Positions 25,129 to 34,854 of a stretch of DNA of 64,000 nucleotides are shown here, piece by piece. The DNA is taken from the NCBI GenBank assembly GCA_030064845.1, contig JASJEC010000018.1, positions 1 to 64,000 of the forward strand. The letters are read 5' to 3'. Each line of letters opens with the position of its first letter. The first letter of the stretch is position 1. Position numbers and translations under genes: made by a program. The notes below the pieces were generated by a model. It ran no database searches and was not told the DNA's origin. It was given only the letters and a program-made list of their open reading frames with translations. This DNA comes from Kiloniellales bacterium (GTDB lineage: Bacteria; Pseudomonadota; Alphaproteobacteria; Kiloniellales; JAKSDN01).

Positions 25129-26922
25129 GTGCCGCGCAAGCGCGGCCGGGCCGCGATTTGGGTAGCCAAGCCGATGTATGAGGAGTTTTTCGGCATAAAG
25201 GAGAACCCGTTCTCCATAACGCCGGATCCGCGCTATCTCTACATGAGCAAGGGCCACCAGGAGGCCCTGGCCCACCTGCTCTATGGCATTCGGGAGAATG
25301 GCGGCTTCGTCATGCTGACCGGCGAGGTCGGCACCGGCAAGACGTCGGTCTGCCGCTGCTTGCTGGAACAGCTGCCCAATGCCGCCGACGTGGCTCTGGT
25401 GCTCAATCCGAAGCTCAACGAGTTGGAGTTCGTCGCCTCGATCTGCGACGAGCTCGGCATCGACTACCCGCGCGAAACCACCAGCCTCAAGGTCCTCATC
25501 GACCGCCTGAACCACCATCTGCTCGACATCCACGCCAGGGGCCGTCATGTGGTCGTCATCATCGACGAGGCGCAGAACCTCGGTCCCCAGGTGCTGGAGC
25601 AGGTGCGTCTCCTGACCAACCTGGAGACCTCCAAGAAGAAGCTTCTCCAGATGATCCTGATCGGCCAGCCGGAGCTGAACGAGCTGCTCGGGCGCTTCGA
25701 AATGCGCCAGCTGGCCCAGCGGGTCACCGCACGCTACCACCTGGAGCCGCTGAGCCGGGCCGACGTCAAGGCTTACATCGACCACCGCCTGTCTGTCGGT
25801 GGCCTGCCGCCGACCCTCTTCTCTAATTGGGCGCGCGAAGCGATCTACCGTCGCTCGGGGGGGATTCCCCGGCTGATCAACAGCCTCTGCGACCGCTGCC
25901 TGATCGCCTGCTACGCCAAGAACCGATGGGTCGTGGACGGCACGACCGTGCGGGAGGCGGCGAACGAGGTGTTCGGACGCGGTCCGCGCTGGCGTCGGGC
26001 GGTTCCCTGGGCGGCGGCCGCTGCCGCCCTGGCGGCGCTGATCGTCTCGGTGCCGCTCGGCCTCGGTTACGTCCGTTGGGATCCAGTCGGCGGCCTGCTG
26101 GCGGGTCTCTCCGCTCCCCATGAAGAGGACGAGCCGGCGCCGATCTTCTCAATGGTGAAGCTGCCGCCGGACGCGCCACGCCCTGAAGTGACCTTGATGC
26201 CGGCTGCCGTTCCGCCGTTAGCCGAACCCGTGGACGAGGCGGCGGGTCCGCGTATCGGTCCCTCGACCAGCCCCGCCGCCGACGACGGCGAGGTTTCGCT
26301 CTACCAGGTTTTCGACCCGCTGAGCTTCGCCAACGATCCGGAAACCGCCATGGCGGGCCTGTTCCAACTCTGGGGCCTTGATTACGCCACGGTCGATCGC
26401 TCGGTGCCCTGTGCGGCATGGAGCAGCAACGGGGTCCAGTGCTACAAGGGCCGGGATAGCTGGAACGTTTTGGTCGGGCTCGATCGTCCCGCGGTCATCA
26501 CCCTGCAGGACTCGGAGCGCAACCAGGCCCACGCCCTGCTTGTCGCGAGCGGTGAGGGGCGCATCGTCTTGCAGTTCGGCGACCAGCGTGTGGCGACCTC
26601 CCGTGCCGCCCTCGAGCCTCTTTGGACCGGCCAATACCTTGTGCTGTGGCGAGCGCCCGAATGGTATCGGCGGGTCTTGAGCAGCGGTCTGGAAGGTCGC
26701 GACGTCGCCTGGCTCTATAATCGCCTTTCCCGGGTCGACGGCATGCCCAAGGTAGAGGTCGTGCGGACGCGTTTCGATGCCGAGTTGCGGGCCCGAGTCA
26801 TGCACTTTCAGAAAAGCCGGGGGCTTGAGCCTGACGGCATTGTCGGACCGCAGACCATCATCCACCTGGACAACTTCGTGCCGGAGACCCGCGTCCAGGG
26901 CGAACCGGACTCGGCTTCCTAG
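25129..26922 (+). CDS. gspA: GspA/ExeA-type AAA ATPase with C39-like and peptidoglycan-binding domains
   Basis: A 597-residue protein. The AAA domain has Walker A GEVGTGKT (65-72) and Walker B VVVIIDEAQN (141-150). A membrane helix lies at about 290-312. The periplasmic part has a peptidase-C39-like region without an obvious active site (about 415-530, CAAWSSNGVQCYKGRDSWNVL...) and a C-terminal PG_binding_1 domain (FQKSRGLEPDGIVGPQT). ExeA with ExeB inserts the secretin through peptidoglycan in Aeromonas. The GTG start has AGGAGGG directly upstream; an internal ATG at 25174, beginning MYEEFFGIKENPF, is the alternative and matches the usual family start. Confidence 0.9.
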   Translation: MPRKRGRAAIWVAKPMYEEFFGIKENPFSITPDPRYLYMSKGHQEALAHLLYGIRENGGFVMLTGEVGTGKTSVCRCLLEQLPNAADVALVLNPKLNELEFVASICDELGIDYPRETTSLKVLIDRLNHHLLDIHARGRHVVVIIDEAQNLGPQVLEQVRLLTNLETSKKKLLQMILIGQPELNELLGRFEMRQLAQRVTARYHLEPLSRADVKAYIDHRLSVGGLPPTLFSNWAREAIYRRSGGIPRLINSLCDRCLIACYAKNRWVVDGTTVREAANEVFGRGPRWRRAVPWAAAAAALAALIVSVPLGLGYVRWDPVGGLLAGLSAPHEEDEPAPIFSMVKLPPDAPRPEVTLMPAAVPPLAEPVDEAAGPRIGPSTSPAADDGEVSLYQVFDPLSFANDPETAMAGLFQLWGLDYATVDRSVPCAAWSSNGVQCYKGRDSWNVLVGLDRPAVITLQDSERNQAHALLVASGEGRIVLQFGDQRVATSRAALEPLWTGQYLVLWRAPEWYRRVLSSGLEGRDVAWLYNRLSRVDGMPKVEVVRTRFDAELRARVMHFQKSRGLEPDGIVGPQTIIHLDNFVPETRVQGEPDSAS

Positions 26923-26933
26923 GATCGCGGGCC

Positions 26934-27869
26934 ATGTCCTCGATTCTCAAGGCATTGCGTCGGTCGGAGGAAGCGCGGGCGAAGGACGGCGTGCCCCAGC
27001 TGATGACCCGGCACGAAAGGGTTGTCCGGCCGCGCCGGAGAAACTGGCCCTGGATCGTCACTGCGGCCCTGGTCCTGAACGCGCTGATCGTCGCTCTGGC
27101 TGTCTGGCCGGCGCCGCAATCCTCGCCTGGACGGGCCGGCCTGAACCTAGAGAGCCGGGTCGAGACGAACGGAACCCGCGCGACCGTTTCGGTTCCCCGG
27201 ACGCGCGATCCCCGGCTCGAGGGCATCGGCCGGGCGCGCGAGTCGGCCGAGATCGAGCTCGATGTCCAAGCGTCGGTCGAGGGAACGGGGCAACAGGCGG
27301 CTCTGCCCGAGTCCCGGCAGCCGACCTGGCTCGAAGACCGGCCGAAACCCAAGCCGGTGCCGAAAAAGGCGCCGCCGGTCCGGGCGCCCAAGGACCTGAC
27401 TCGCGTTCACCGGGAGCTGAATGCAACCGACTTCGGCCAACAGGCGCTGATGGATTGGGTCCGGGACTATGTCTATGCCCAGGAACCGGCGGTCGAGGAG
27501 AAAACCATCAAGCTGGCCTCGGTGGACCCGGTAAAAGCGCTGCCGGCCGAGCCAGTCGAGCCGGTCGAGCAGGAAACCCTTCCCCTGGTCGAACCTGAGC
27601 TGCCGGGGCAATCCGAGCCGGCGGCGGTGTCTTACGGCGACGTTCCCCCGCTGTGGAAGCTGCCCCACGCAATCCGCTCGCAGGTGCCCGAAGTCAGCCT
27701 CAGCGTCCACGTCTATACGCCGGGCGATTCCAACAGCTTCGTGATCATCGATCGCAAGCGCTACCGCGCCGGGGACTTGGTCGACGGGCGGGTGCAACTG
27801 GAAGCCATCATCCCGACCGGCGTCGTGATGGCCTTCGACGGCCACCGCTTCAAGCTCGGCAACCAATAG
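26934..27869 (+). CDS. gspB: GspB/ExeB-type protein
   Basis: A 311-residue protein starting MSSILKALRRSEEAR, the GspB signature. One membrane helix follows (about 40-58, WIVTAALVLNALIVALAVW), then a long Pro/Glu-rich periplasmic linker and the C-terminal GspB domain (VSLSVHVYTPGDSNSFVIIDRKRYRAGD...GVVMAFDGHRFKL). It partners GspA in secretin assembly. It lies 11 bases after gspA and ends the secretion series; the next gene is convergent. Confidence 0.9.
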   Translation: MSSILKALRRSEEARAKDGVPQLMTRHERVVRPRRRNWPWIVTAALVLNALIVALAVWPAPQSSPGRAGLNLESRVETNGTRATVSVPRTRDPRLEGIGRARESAEIELDVQASVEGTGQQAALPESRQPTWLEDRPKPKPVPKKAPPVRAPKDLTRVHRELNATDFGQQALMDWVRDYVYAQEPAVEEKTIKLASVDPVKALPAEPVEPVEQETLPLVEPELPGQSEPAAVSYGDVPPLWKLPHAIRSQVPEVSLSVHVYTPGDSNSFVIIDRKRYRAGDLVDGRVQLEAIIPTGVVMAFDGHRFKLGNQ

Positions 27870-27885
27870 CCCAGTGGCCGGGCCC

Positions 27886-29034
27886 TCAGTCCGGCTCTTC
27901 CCCTCGATTGCGCAAGGCACGGCTCAGGGGCCAGGCGGCCAGGCTGAGCAGGACCATGGCGAAATAGGCCTTGGCTTCGAATCCGGCATAGAGCTGCCCC
28001 GCGGCGAAAACCGCCAGGCCCATGATCACGCCGCCCGATATCGCCGAATAGAGGCCCTGGGCTGTCGCCGAGAGCCGGCGGGGGGCCCGGCGGGCCAGCA
28101 GATGAACGGTCGCCAGATGGGCGGCGCCGAAGGTCAGCCCGTGCAGGCACTGCGCGGCGGTCAGCACGACGAGATCGGCCGTTACCGCCAGGACGGTCCA
28201 GCGGACGGCCCCAGCGAGCGCGGCCGCTCCGAGCAGCCGGGCCGGCCCGTAGCGGCCGACCAGCCGGTCGCCGACGGTGAACAAGAGGATCTCGGCCACT
28301 ACGCCGACGGCCCACAGCCAGCCGATGGCGAGACCCGAAATATCCGCCGCTTGCCAGGAGATCGCGGAGAACCCGTAGTAGACGGCGTGGCTCGCCTGGA
28401 GCAGGCCGGCACAGACCAGCAGCAATGCGAAGGTCGGGTCCGTAAGCAGCGCCAGCGCGCGTCGGGGGCTTGGCGCCGTTTCCTTCGGCGGCGCGGCCAG
28501 CGGCGGAAGCGCGAGCGCGGCCAGCAGACCGAGAAACAGCGCGCCGATCAGCGCCCAGAGCAGGCCGCCGGTCAGATCGCGAGAGACCAGGAATCCGCCC
28601 AGGAGAGATCCGGCGATGAAGGAGAGCGAGCCCCAGAGGCGGACGCGGCCGTAGTTCAGGCCCAGTCTCGGCACCGCGCGCAGGGTGTGGCTCTCGCCGA
28701 GGGGAATCAGGGCCTGGAAGGAGAGGGCCGCGAGGACCTGGATGAAGAGGATCGCCGCGAAGCCCTCGGCCGCGAAGAAGCCGGCAAAGGCCGCGATGCT
28801 CAGCCCGGCGCAGACCGCCATGGCCTGGGTCGTCCGGCCCCAGGAATCGGCCAACCAGGCGACTGCTGGCAGGCCCAGCACCTTGGTCCAGAGCGTAACG
28901 GCGACGAGCAGGCCGACCTGGGCGGCGTCTAGGCCCTGCGCGCTCAGCCATACCGGCCAGAACGGCAGATAGACGCCCAGCATGAGGAAGACGGCGCCGT
29001 AGAACCCCGAGAAGCGGATTGCTGGACCGGTCAC
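27886..29034 (-). CDS. major facilitator superfamily transporter
   Basis: A 382-residue membrane protein with about 12 hydrophobic segments. Its start GFYGAVFLMLGVYLPFWPVWL and the loop ADSWGRTTQ place it in the small MFS_1-like group that includes phenylpropionate permease HcaT and nucleoside importers. A second half repeat begins near residue 195. The start is GTG at 29034. It is convergent with gspB (16 bases between stops). The substrate is unknown. Confidence 0.85.
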   Translation of the reverse strand: MTGPAIRFSGFYGAVFLMLGVYLPFWPVWLSAQGLDAAQVGLLVAVTLWTKVLGLPAVAWLADSWGRTTQAMAVCAGLSIAAFAGFFAAEGFAAILFIQVLAALSFQALIPLGESHTLRAVPRLGLNYGRVRLWGSLSFIAGSLLGGFLVSRDLTGGLLWALIGALFLGLLAALALPPLAAPPKETAPSPRRALALLTDPTFALLLVCAGLLQASHAVYYGFSAISWQAADISGLAIGWLWAVGVVAEILLFTVGDRLVGRYGPARLLGAAALAGAVRWTVLAVTADLVVLTAAQCLHGLTFGAAHLATVHLLARRAPRRLSATAQGLYSAISGGVIMGLAVFAAGQLYAGFEAKAYFAMVLLSLAAWPLSRALRNRGEEPD

Positions 29035-29095
29035 GGGCGAGACGCCGGGTGCCGTGCTAGCGCGGACCCCGGGGCCCGCGCCGGCGTGGCGAGCG

Positions 29096-30256
29096 CTACA
29101 TCTTGCAGTCGCCGGCGTAGGCGTCTGCGTGGTCGGTGAAGGCCGTGGTCACGATCTTGTTGGTCAGGACGTCGCCTTCCTTAACCACTTGACGAACGTA
29201 GATGTCCTGGATCGGGTGGTGGTTGGGGCCGAAGCGGAACTTGCCGCGCACCGAGTCGAACTTCGCCGCCTCGAGCGCGGTGCGAAAGGCCTCGGCATCC
29301 GTAGCGTCGCCGCCGGTGGACCGGAGCGCGCTGCCGATCAGTCTGGCCGCGTCATAGCCCTGACTGGCATAGAGCGAGGGCAGGCGGCCGTACTTGGCCT
29401 GGAAGTCCTTGACGAAAGTGGCGTTGGCCGGGTTGTCGATGTCCTTGTTCCACTGCGAGGAATTGATCACGCCCAGCGCCGCGTCTCCGACCGCCTTGAG
29501 GATGGTCTGGTCGAAGGAGAAGGCCGGGCCGAAGACCGGCGTCTTACCGGCCAGCCCCGATTGGCTGTACTGCTTGAGGAAGGAAATCCCCATGCCGCCG
29601 GGCAGGAAGAAGAAGACCGCGTCGGGATCCGCGGCGCGCAGGGCGGCGATCTCGGCGGCATAGTCCTTCTGGCCAAGCTTGGTGTAGACCTCGCCGACCA
29701 CCTCGCCCTTGTAGTAGCGCTTGAAGCCCTTGAGCGCGTCCTTACCGGCCGGGTAGTTGGGCGCCAGGATGTAGAGCCTCTGGAAGCCCTGGTCGTTGAC
29801 GTACTGGCCGACCGCCTCGTGCAGATTGTCGTTCTGCCAGGCGACGTTGAAGTAGTTGGCGTGGCAGCCCTTGCCGGCGAGCAGCGACGGGCCCGCGTTG
29901 GGGCTGACGTAGAACACCCCGGCCTTGGTCACCTTGGGCACGACGGCAATCGCCAGGTTCGACCAGACGATACCGGTGAGGATCGGCACCTTGTCCCGTT
30001 TGACCATGCGGTCGGCCAACTCGCGTGCCTTGTCGGGCTTGCGGGCGTCGTCCTCGACGATCAGCTCGACCGCCTGACCGCCCAGCATGCCGCCTTCCTG
30101 CTCGATCGCCAGCTGAAAGCCGTCGCGGATATCGATCCCGAGGGCGCTGCCGCCGCCCGAGAGGGTGGTGATCATGCCGATCTTTACCGGATCGGCAGCG
30201 GCCGCGGGCGCGGCCAGCAGCCCGGCGCCCAGCAGCGCCAAGAGGGTTCTTTTCAT
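29096..30256 (-). CDS. branched-chain amino acid-type ABC transporter substrate-binding protein
   Basis: A 386-residue periplasmic binding protein (LivJ/Leu-Ile-Val family, type I fold). The signal peptide MKRTLLALLGAGLLAAPAAAA is followed by the typical DPVKIGMITTLSGGGSALGIDIRDGF. Cysteines near residue 145 (GKGCHANYFNVAW) and at the C-terminus (GDCKM) may pair. The start at 30256 is preferred over an upstream codon because it begins the signal peptide and follows GGGAGA. No permease or ATPase genes lie beside it. Relatives bind amino acids, amides or aromatic acids. Confidence 0.9.
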   Translation of the reverse strand: MKRTLLALLGAGLLAAPAAAADPVKIGMITTLSGGGSALGIDIRDGFQLAIEQEGGMLGGQAVELIVEDDARKPDKARELADRMVKRDKVPILTGIVWSNLAIAVVPKVTKAGVFYVSPNAGPSLLAGKGCHANYFNVAWQNDNLHEAVGQYVNDQGFQRLYILAPNYPAGKDALKGFKRYYKGEVVGEVYTKLGQKDYAAEIAALRAADPDAVFFFLPGGMGISFLKQYSQSGLAGKTPVFGPAFSFDQTILKAVGDAALGVINSSQWNKDIDNPANATFVKDFQAKYGRLPSLYASQGYDAARLIGSALRSTGGDATDAEAFRTALEAAKFDSVRGKFRFGPNHHPIQDIYVRQVVKEGDVLTNKIVTTAFTDHADAYAGDCKM

Positions 30257-30341
30257 TGGCTTCGTCTCCCTGTTCCCCCTGAGAAAATCAGGGCGGGATG
30301 CTAGCGCAATCAAATGCTTGCCGCCAGATCCCCGTAGCTCG

Positions 30342-30382
30342 GATAGGGCTTAACCGCTGCTTAACCCTATCGGGCCCTATCC
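30342..30382 (+). promoter_or_regulatory. CtrA-type box within an inverted repeat
   Basis: TTAACCGCTGCTTAACC (30350-30366) is an exact TTAA-N7-TTAAC motif. It is framed by GATAGGG (30342-30348), which can pair with CCCTATC (30365-30371) or, extended by one base at 30341, with CCCTATCC (30375-30382). A TATCCT hexamer at 30378-30383 could serve as a -10. It lies 33-73 bases before the start of the secreted 366-residue protein. Confidence 0.45.
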
Positions 30383-30414
30383 TAGAGGCGCCCTCGACCC
30401 CATTCTGGTGTGCG

Positions 30415-31515
30415 ATGCCCGTAGCGCGCTTGCTTCTCTTTGTCGCCCTCGCACTAGGGGTGCCGGGCGGCGCCAGCGCCTTTGAGCGGGTTGTCGCGTT
30501 GCCGCTGATTTTCCCGGCCGATAGCCGCGACGACTTGAAGATCTCCGCCTGTCTGAGGGTCAAAGAAAACGCCTATCCGACCGAGCGCGCTGCCTGGGAA
30601 AGCTTCAGAGCTCATGTCGAGCCCGGCCCGGAACGGGCTTTCGCTGACACGCTCGGCGCCATGCTGGCCAAGGACCATGACCGCCTAAGGGGCCAGCTGG
30701 CGACGCGGCTGGATGCGAACCCTCAATGGTTCGAGAAACAGGCATCTATGTTTTTCACGCAGTTGGAGAATTTGAGACTGGGTGATATCTGGAGCCGCTA
30801 CGAATTCGACGATCTGGTCGCGTTCTTCTTTGAATTGAGAAAGAAGAATGGATCATTCCCAGCGAGCTTTCGCTTCGTCCGTGAAGAGACCGGAAGATTT
30901 GGATTCCTGCCTCAAGGGAGCCGGAGTCTGGCGTCGCAATTCGTGCGTACTTGGTTCTTCTCGCCCTGGGGCCCGGTGAACAGCCGATCGCCCGCCTACT
31001 GTTCGCCCGAACTGCTCGCGCGCATGACCCACAAGACCCTGCTGCAGGATCCGGACCGCTATGCCGGATCGGCAACCGAATTCCTGTTCTCCGGTGGCGA
31101 CCCGGCGAACGAACGCTTCGCACCCTTAACAGGTGCGATCTCGAGCCTGGCTCATGCCTTGGCGTCCGGCCGGATGGAAGAGTACTTCGACGGCATGACC
31201 GCCCATGGAAGGAAGTGGGCCGAGGGCTGGTATGTCAGCGCCGAGGACTCAGAGCGCCGCAGGTTCGTCGAGCACAATCAGAGAATTCTCGAAGCGATGC
31301 CGGTGTTTGTAATCGATGCCGAACCTGTCTTCGTCGTCTACTTGCGCGTCACCTCATCCTACATCGAGGCGCTCTACTTTCTGCGTCAAGAAACCGGCCG
31401 TTTCCGTTGGACGAACGCAGGTTACGCGACGGTTGCAGACAGCGTCTTCAAGGGCCGTCATTTCAAGGACGCTGCGAGCGAGGAAAGCCCTTTTGAGAGC
31501 TGGAAGCTGGAATGA
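30415..31515 (+). CDS. secreted protein of unknown function
   Basis: A 366-residue protein with a clear signal peptide (MPVARLLLFVALALGVPGGASA). I do not recognise the family. The mature part is rich in charged and aromatic residues and contains WSRYEFDDLVAFFFELR, a lone YCSPELLARM and two similar blocks, FRFVREETGRFGFL (about 152-165) and LYFLRQETGRFRWT (about 322-335), suggesting an internal duplication. No lipobox or catalytic motif is apparent. The ATG at 30415 is chosen because it starts the signal peptide. It lies behind a CtrA-type box. The downstream neighbour is convergent, so it is probably monocistronic. Confidence 0.75.
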   Translation: MPVARLLLFVALALGVPGGASAFERVVALPLIFPADSRDDLKISACLRVKENAYPTERAAWESFRAHVEPGPERAFADTLGAMLAKDHDRLRGQLATRLDANPQWFEKQASMFFTQLENLRLGDIWSRYEFDDLVAFFFELRKKNGSFPASFRFVREETGRFGFLPQGSRSLASQFVRTWFFSPWGPVNSRSPAYCSPELLARMTHKTLLQDPDRYAGSATEFLFSGGDPANERFAPLTGAISSLAHALASGRMEEYFDGMTAHGRKWAEGWYVSAEDSERRRFVEHNQRILEAMPVFVIDAEPVFVVYLRVTSSYIEALYFLRQETGRFRWTNAGYATVADSVFKGRHFKDAASEESPFESWKLE

Positions 31516-31526
31516 GTCGATCCGCT

Positions 31527-31769
31527 TCAGGTGAAGGCCTTATAGGCCACCAGGGTAAAGGTGTCCTTCACGCCGGGCAGGGTCTGCATCTTCTCGGTCA
31601 CGAAGTGGCCGATGTCGGCGCCCTCGGCGAGGTAGCACTTGACCAGAAGGTCGTACTGGCCGGAGGTGGAATAGACCTCGGACACCTGCTCGATGGTCTG
31701 GACCGCGGCGTCGGCCACTTCGTAGGCCTTGCCGAGGTCGCACTTGATCATGATGAAAATGGTCTGCAT
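31527..31769 (-). CDS. stand-alone Lrp/AsnC ligand-binding (RAM) domain protein
   Basis: An 80-residue protein consisting only of the AsnC-type ligand-binding domain: QTIFIMIKCDLGKAYEVADAA, EVYSTSGQYDLLVKCYL and LPGVKDTFTLVAYKAF. The DNA-binding helix-turn-helix of full-length Lrp proteins is absent, and no truncated remnant lies upstream. Such stand-alone RAM proteins form oligomeric amino-acid sensors or modulate partner regulators. It is followed on the same strand by no gene; the helicase gene lies upstream, 84 bases away. Confidence 0.85.
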   Translation of the reverse strand: MQTIFIMIKCDLGKAYEVADAAVQTIEQVSEVYSTSGQYDLLVKCYLAEGADIGHFVTEKMQTLPGVKDTFTLVAYKAFT

Positions 31770-31852
31770 GACCGCTCCAACACGCCGCGAGACCCTGGGA
31801 TGATAGCCGATTTAGAACGCGGGCACAGGCCCCATGGGATCGACCCGCGCTG

Positions 31853-33214
<1,362 letters not shown>

Positions 33215-33294
33215 AGAGTCCTTTTTATGCTGAAAGAGTGAGTATCTTGCCTGCTTCCGAGCGGCCCGGCGCGTCGCGCCTTTTCTCGCGGCGC

Positions 33295-33322
33295 ATCATA
33301 GTTTTGTGAAAGGTAATGTCAA
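33295..33322 (-). promoter_or_regulatory. sigma-70-type promoter of the DEAD-box helicase
   Basis: On the minus strand TTGACA (33317-33322) and TATGAT (33295-33300) are separated by 16 bases. The start of transcription would fall near 33288, giving an untranslated leader of about 75 bases. The rest of the 260-base divergent region (33323-33474) is strikingly AT-rich around 33390-33440, probably promoter DNA for the hydrolase gene at 33475; no gene is seen there. Confidence 0.6.
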
Positions 33323-33474
33323 CATGGTCTCAACGCGGTTGGTTGCAAATCGAGCGCGGCGTCGAAACGTAACCATGTAATATGCATCAGCACTTTTTAT
33401 TGCTTTGCTTTCATTTTTATACAATTTGATGAAATTATATTCCCGTTAAGAGCGAAAGCCCAACTGGAGTAGCC

Positions 33475-34173
33475 GTGACGTTCCCTCTGGTGTTCCTCCC
33501 GGGTCTTCTATGCGACGAAGACCTCTGGCGCGACCAGGTGTCGGCGCTCGGCGCCTTGACGGACTGCCGCGTCGCCGATTTCTCGACCCAGGACAGTATC
33601 GTCGACATGGCGGCCTCGGTGCTGGATAGCATGCCCGGGCGCTTTGCGGTCGCGGCGCTTTCCATGGGCGGCTACGTCGCCTTCGAGATCATGCGCCGGG
33701 CACCGGAGCGGATCGACAGGTTGGCTTTGCTGAACACCAAGGCGCGACTCGATACCGCGGAGCAGACTCAGCGCCGAAAAGACCTCATCGACCTGGCGCG
33801 CCGAGGCGCTTTCAAGGGCGTGACCCAACGCGTCCTGCCCCAGTTCATCCACAAGGACCGCTTGGCGGACGGGGCGCTGACCGATCGGGTCCAGCAGATG
33901 GCCCTGCGGATCGGCCGCGACGGCTTCCTGCGCCAGCAGAAGGCGATCATGGCGCGCGCCGACAGCCTTCCGACTCTCGTGGCGATCCGCTGTCCCACGA
34001 CCGTCATCGGCGGCCGCCAGGACCAGCTCACGCCGGTCGACTGTCACCGCGAGATGGCGGCGGGAATCGCCGACGCCAGGCTGACCGTTATCGATGACTG
34101 CGGCCACCTGTCGCCCATGGAGCGCCCCGACGCGGTGAACGAGGCGCTCCGGAGATGGCTGGTCGCGGAATAG
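33475..34173 (+). CDS. alpha/beta hydrolase
   Basis: A 232-residue alpha/beta hydrolase with the nucleophile elbow ALSMGG (Ser63), an acid residue in GGRQDQLTPVD and the catalytic His in DCGHLSPMERPDAV. LLCDEDLWRDQV at the N-terminus is typical of a group of small esterase-like proteins. The start is GTG at 33475. It is not closely similar in motifs to the hydrolase at 3008. The substrate is unknown; the gene is divergent from the helicase and convergent with the lipoprotein gene. Confidence 0.85.
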   Translation: MTFPLVFLPGLLCDEDLWRDQVSALGALTDCRVADFSTQDSIVDMAASVLDSMPGRFAVAALSMGGYVAFEIMRRAPERIDRLALLNTKARLDTAEQTQRRKDLIDLARRGAFKGVTQRVLPQFIHKDRLADGALTDRVQQMALRIGRDGFLRQQKAIMARADSLPTLVAIRCPTTVIGGRQDQLTPVDCHREMAAGIADARLTVIDDCGHLSPMERPDAVNEALRRWLVAE

Positions 34174-34185
34174 CCGGCGCTGCCC

Positions 34186-34761
34186 TCAGGTCTCGAAGTC
34201 CCGGTCGTTCCGGTCGTACGGGCTGCGCGGCGGGAAGAGCTCCAGCGCGAGCTGCCTCATCAGCCGCTTGAAGGCCGGATCGTCGGGCGAGGAGACCCCC
34301 GTCACCGACCCGGTGGCAGAGGTGACGCGGGTATCGGTCGAGCAGAAGGCGGCCAGGACGGCGACCCGGTCCGGAACGGGCTCCTGGGGGCGGGCCGGGG
34401 TCTCGCAGAGCCGGGCGGGGTTGGCGTTGGTCGCAGGATTGAACAGGACGACGACGCGGAAGGCCTCGCGCTCCTCTCCCGTCGCCACATCCGAGGGCGT
34501 CGCGATGAAGTCGAGCTCCGGGCCGAAATGGTGGTCGCGGAACGTGTCCGTTACGGACCGGTCGACCTCTTCCTTGTTCACGGTGAAGGGATTTCCAACG
34601 ATTTCGGTCATCATGCCGCCGCGCTTGGCAGCGTAGCTGAGCAGGTAGGGGCTGTAGGCGTCCGACACGTAGCTGTTGTCGAGAACCGCCATATCGGCGC
34701 AGCCGGTGAGCAGGAAGGCCGCCGCGCCGGCGATCATGCAGCTCGATCTCTTCGCTCTCAT
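34186..34761 (-). CDS. lipoprotein of unknown function
   Basis: A 191-residue lipoprotein with signal and lipobox FLLTGC (Cys20). The mature part begins ADMAVLDNSYVSDAYSPYLLSYAAKRGGMMTEIVGNPF and later has the strand AFRVVVLFNPATNANPARLC and VLAAFCSTDT, leaving two cysteines that may pair. I do not recognise a named family, although similar small lipoproteins occur in related alphaproteobacteria. The ATG at 34761 follows GAGAGGG. It is downstream of parE on the same strand, 93 bases away. Confidence 0.75.
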   Translation of the reverse strand: MRAKRSSCMIAGAAAFLLTGCADMAVLDNSYVSDAYSPYLLSYAAKRGGMMTEIVGNPFTVNKEEVDRSVTDTFRDHHFGPELDFIATPSDVATGEEREAFRVVVLFNPATNANPARLCETPARPQEPVPDRVAVLAAFCSTDTRVTSATGSVTGVSSPDDPAFKRLMRQLALELFPPRSPYDRNDRDFET

Positions 34762-34854
34762 GGGGTGCCCTCTCCCGATTCCAAAACCCGGTTTCTCAGA
34801 TGTCGGTAACGGAGGGGCAAACCGCAAGTCTTGGTTATGGATCGACGGGGCGGT

